Below are positions 62,801 through 64,000 of a stretch of 64,000 nucleotides of DNA, piece after piece. Numbering within the stretch: the stretch's first letter is position 1; the number at the start of each line of letters is the position of its first letter. This DNA is from Auanema rhodensis (taxonomy: Eukaryota > Nematoda > Chromadorea > Rhabditida > Rhabditidae): the NCBI GenBank assembly GCA_964057225.1, contig OZ059900.1:25125638-25189637 (forward strand). The letters run 5' to 3'. Below the pieces are notes generated by a model, which was given only the letters and a program-made list of their open reading frames with translations, was not told the origin of the DNA and searched no databases. The translations under genes and the position numbers were made by a program.

Positions 62801-63572
62801 CTAGACGTTGTACGAACAATTTTGAGCTAGGTTTCATTGACATTGCATGAGTTTGAACACATGAAATCGTAAGTCAAAACCTTGTTTACAGCGAAATTTC
62901 CAAAAACTGGTTTTCCAGCATAATAAAATATTTCTCATGGGAAATACTGTGTTTTTGTATTTTTCTAGTGTTCAGCAGGTAAAATGCTTCATTTTAGTAT
63001 GTAACACGCTGAAATTCGTTGCATTTGACGACTCATATGAACAAAAATCGATTTAATCAATATTAGCCATAAGGGGCGTGCCCTCAGAATATGCTAATTT
63101 CCTTAATTTTCTAACCCCTGTTTTTTTGTCGTGAAAGTGGAACTAGACGTTGTACGAACAATTTTGAGCTAGGTTTCATTGACATTGCATGAGTTTGAAC
63201 ACATGAAATCGTAAGTCAAAACCTTGTTTACAGCGAAATTTCCAAAAACTGGTTTTCCAGCATAATAAAATATTTCTCATGGGAAAAACTGTGTTTTTGT
63301 ATTTTTCTAGTGTTCAGCATGTAAAATGCTTCATTTTAGTATGTAACACGCTGAAATTTGTTGCATTTGACGACTCATATGAACAAAAATCGATTTAATC
63401 AATATTAGCCATAAGGGGCGTGCCCTCAGAATATGCTAATTTCCTTCATTTTCTAACCCCTGTTTTTTTGTCGTGAAAGTGGAACTAGACGTTGTACGAA
63501 CAATTTTGAGCTAGGTTTCATTGACATTGCATGAGTTTGAACACATGAAATCGTAAGTCAAAACCTTGTTCA
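59811..63572 (+). repeat. Domain C HOR copy 3 (11 monomers, 3762 bp)
   Basis: Order X2a X2b Y'' Z H3 V Z U V U V. The Zp marker is absent, and the fifth monomer (61179-61520) is an X2/Z hybrid. Y'' has A57. The last V lacks C276. It has the length of copy 1 but has drifted from copies 1 and 2. Confidence 0.91.
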
Positions 63573-64000
63573 CAGCGAAATTTCCAAAAACTGGTTTTCC
63601 AGCATAATAAAATATTTCTCAAGGGAAAAACTGTGTTTTTATATTTTTCTAGTGTTCAGCATGTGAAATGCTTTATTTTAGTATGTAACACGCTGAAATT
63701 TGTTGCATTTGACGACTCATATGAACAAAAATCGATTTAATCAATATTAGCCATAAGGGGCGTGCCCTCAGAATATGCTAATTTCCTTAATTTTCTAACC
63801 CCTGTTTTTTTGTCGTGAAAGTGGAACTAGACGTTGTACGAACAATTTTGAGCTAGGTTTCATTGACATTGCATGAGTTTGAACACATGAAATCGTAAGT
63901 CAAAACCTTGTTTACAGCGAAATTTCCAAAAACTGGTTTTCCAGCATAATAAAATATTTCTCATGGGAAATACTGTGTTTTTGTATTTTTCTAGTGTTCA
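63573..64000 (+). repeat. W-type monomer and partial Z at the window edge
   Basis: The monomer at 63573-63914 has A50, A57, A69, G93 and T129 and a CTTTATTTTA version of the hairpin arm. It stands where a fourth domain C copy would start with X2a. It is followed by 86 bp of a Z-like monomer. The preceding junction carries a private CACAGCG for TACAGCG (63571). This marks the end of domain C or an irregular insertion within it; the window does not extend far enough to tell. Confidence 0.8.

Larger units (their letters stand above)
50919..63572 (+). repeat. Domain C: 11-monomer HOR, three copies
   Basis: Each copy opens with an X2a-X2b pair and follows the order X2a X2b Y' Z Z V Z U V U V (3762 bp). 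Copies start at 50919, 54681 and 59811. The middle copy is expanded to 15 monomers. V and U occur only here, and X2 is unique to this domain. The regular X, W and T monomers of domain B are absent. Confidence 0.93.
1..64000 (+). repeat. 342-bp satellite DNA array, whole window
   Basis: The same 342-bp unit recurs in register from base 1 to the end of the window, always in the same orientation. Unit starts (CAGCGAAATT) fall at 1+342n up to 15391, then at 15693+342n after a single 40-bp deletion, which gives 187 complete units and an 86-bp partial one. The consensus is about 34% G+C and contains one ATCGAT (p159-164) and one CATATG (p146-151) per typical unit, so it should give a 342-bp ladder with enzymes cutting there. 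No stretch lies outside the repeat, so every apparently gene-free interval in the window is satellite. A centromeric or heterochromatic location is inferred from array type, not shown by the sequence. Confidence 0.99.

Noticed and set aside
1-64000. CRISPR array
   Set aside because: The repeat is 342 bp with no short constant repeat and no unique spacers; all the DNA is repeat.
1-64000. Dispersed transposon or rolling-circle element family
   Set aside because: There are no terminal repeats, target-site duplications, transposase or reverse transcriptase, and no unique sequence between units.
1-64000. Relationship to primate alpha satellite because 342 = 2 x 171
   Set aside because: I see no sequence resemblance, the two halves of the unit are not clearly homologous, and no complete CENP-B box is present. 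The length match is a coincidence or reflects nucleosome spacing only.
1-64000. Whole array as an assembly artefact
   Set aside because: Ordered private markers, nested duplications and distinct domains are what real HOR arrays show. Small copy-number errors cannot be excluded without reads.

Overview
The whole window is one uninterrupted, head-to-tail satellite DNA array. The repeat unit is 342 bp. Taking the unit to start at the CAGCGAAATT motif, there are 187 complete monomers (186 of 342 bp and one of 302 bp) plus an 86-bp partial copy at 63915-64000. All copies lie in the same orientation, and I saw no other indel, inversion, transposon, tRNA, rRNA, telomere-type repeat or unique sequence. 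The consensus monomer is about 34% G+C by hand count (116 of 342). It has 10 CpG where base composition predicts about 10, so CpG is not depleted. A 64-kb array of long AT-rich monomers with nested higher-order repeats (HORs) indicates eukaryotic centromeric, pericentromeric or other heterochromatin. The intact CpGs fit a lineage with little cytosine methylation, such as many insects and other invertebrates, better than a mammal. I do not recognise the satellite and cannot name the species. There are no real genes.

Monomer classes are defined by a few diagnostic bases (positions p within the 342-bp unit). Z is the consensus. X has A60, T77, G100, A117, T167. Y has C38, A88, G94, C112. W has A50, A57, A69, G93, A102, C104. 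Wt is W without C104. W' has A50, A57, A69, C130, usually with A178. P has C38 and A69, usually with T167 (P2 and P3 lack T167). Xq has A57, A80, G94, A117, T167. T has A113, G116, A120, T129, T161, T167. V has A57, T129. U has G90. X2 has T77, G100, A117, T167, T189, G208. The classes differ by only about 1-6 bases, so the HORs are built from nearly identical monomers.

Layout. Domain A (1-8208) consists of units of 6, 7, 6 and 4 monomers that each begin with W', plus one last W'. Domain B (8209-50918) is dominated by a 1026-bp trimer X-Y-Z in which Y is sometimes replaced by W. It is overlaid with segmental copies displaced by 9878, 24584 and 16074 bp and with local 3-, 4- and 5-monomer duplications. 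Domain C (50919-63572) is an 11-monomer HOR of 3762 bp in three copies, the middle one expanded to 15 monomers (5130 bp). At 63573, where a fourth copy should begin, a W-type monomer starts something else.

How it works as a system: nothing here encodes a product. The sequence records repeated in-register unequal exchange and conversion. Family-level variation is confined to about half of the monomer (p38-p208). The other half, of about 171 bp, is nearly free of class markers. The variable half carries a nested inverted repeat and one half of a CENP-B-box-like motif. These are the best candidates for a functional element.
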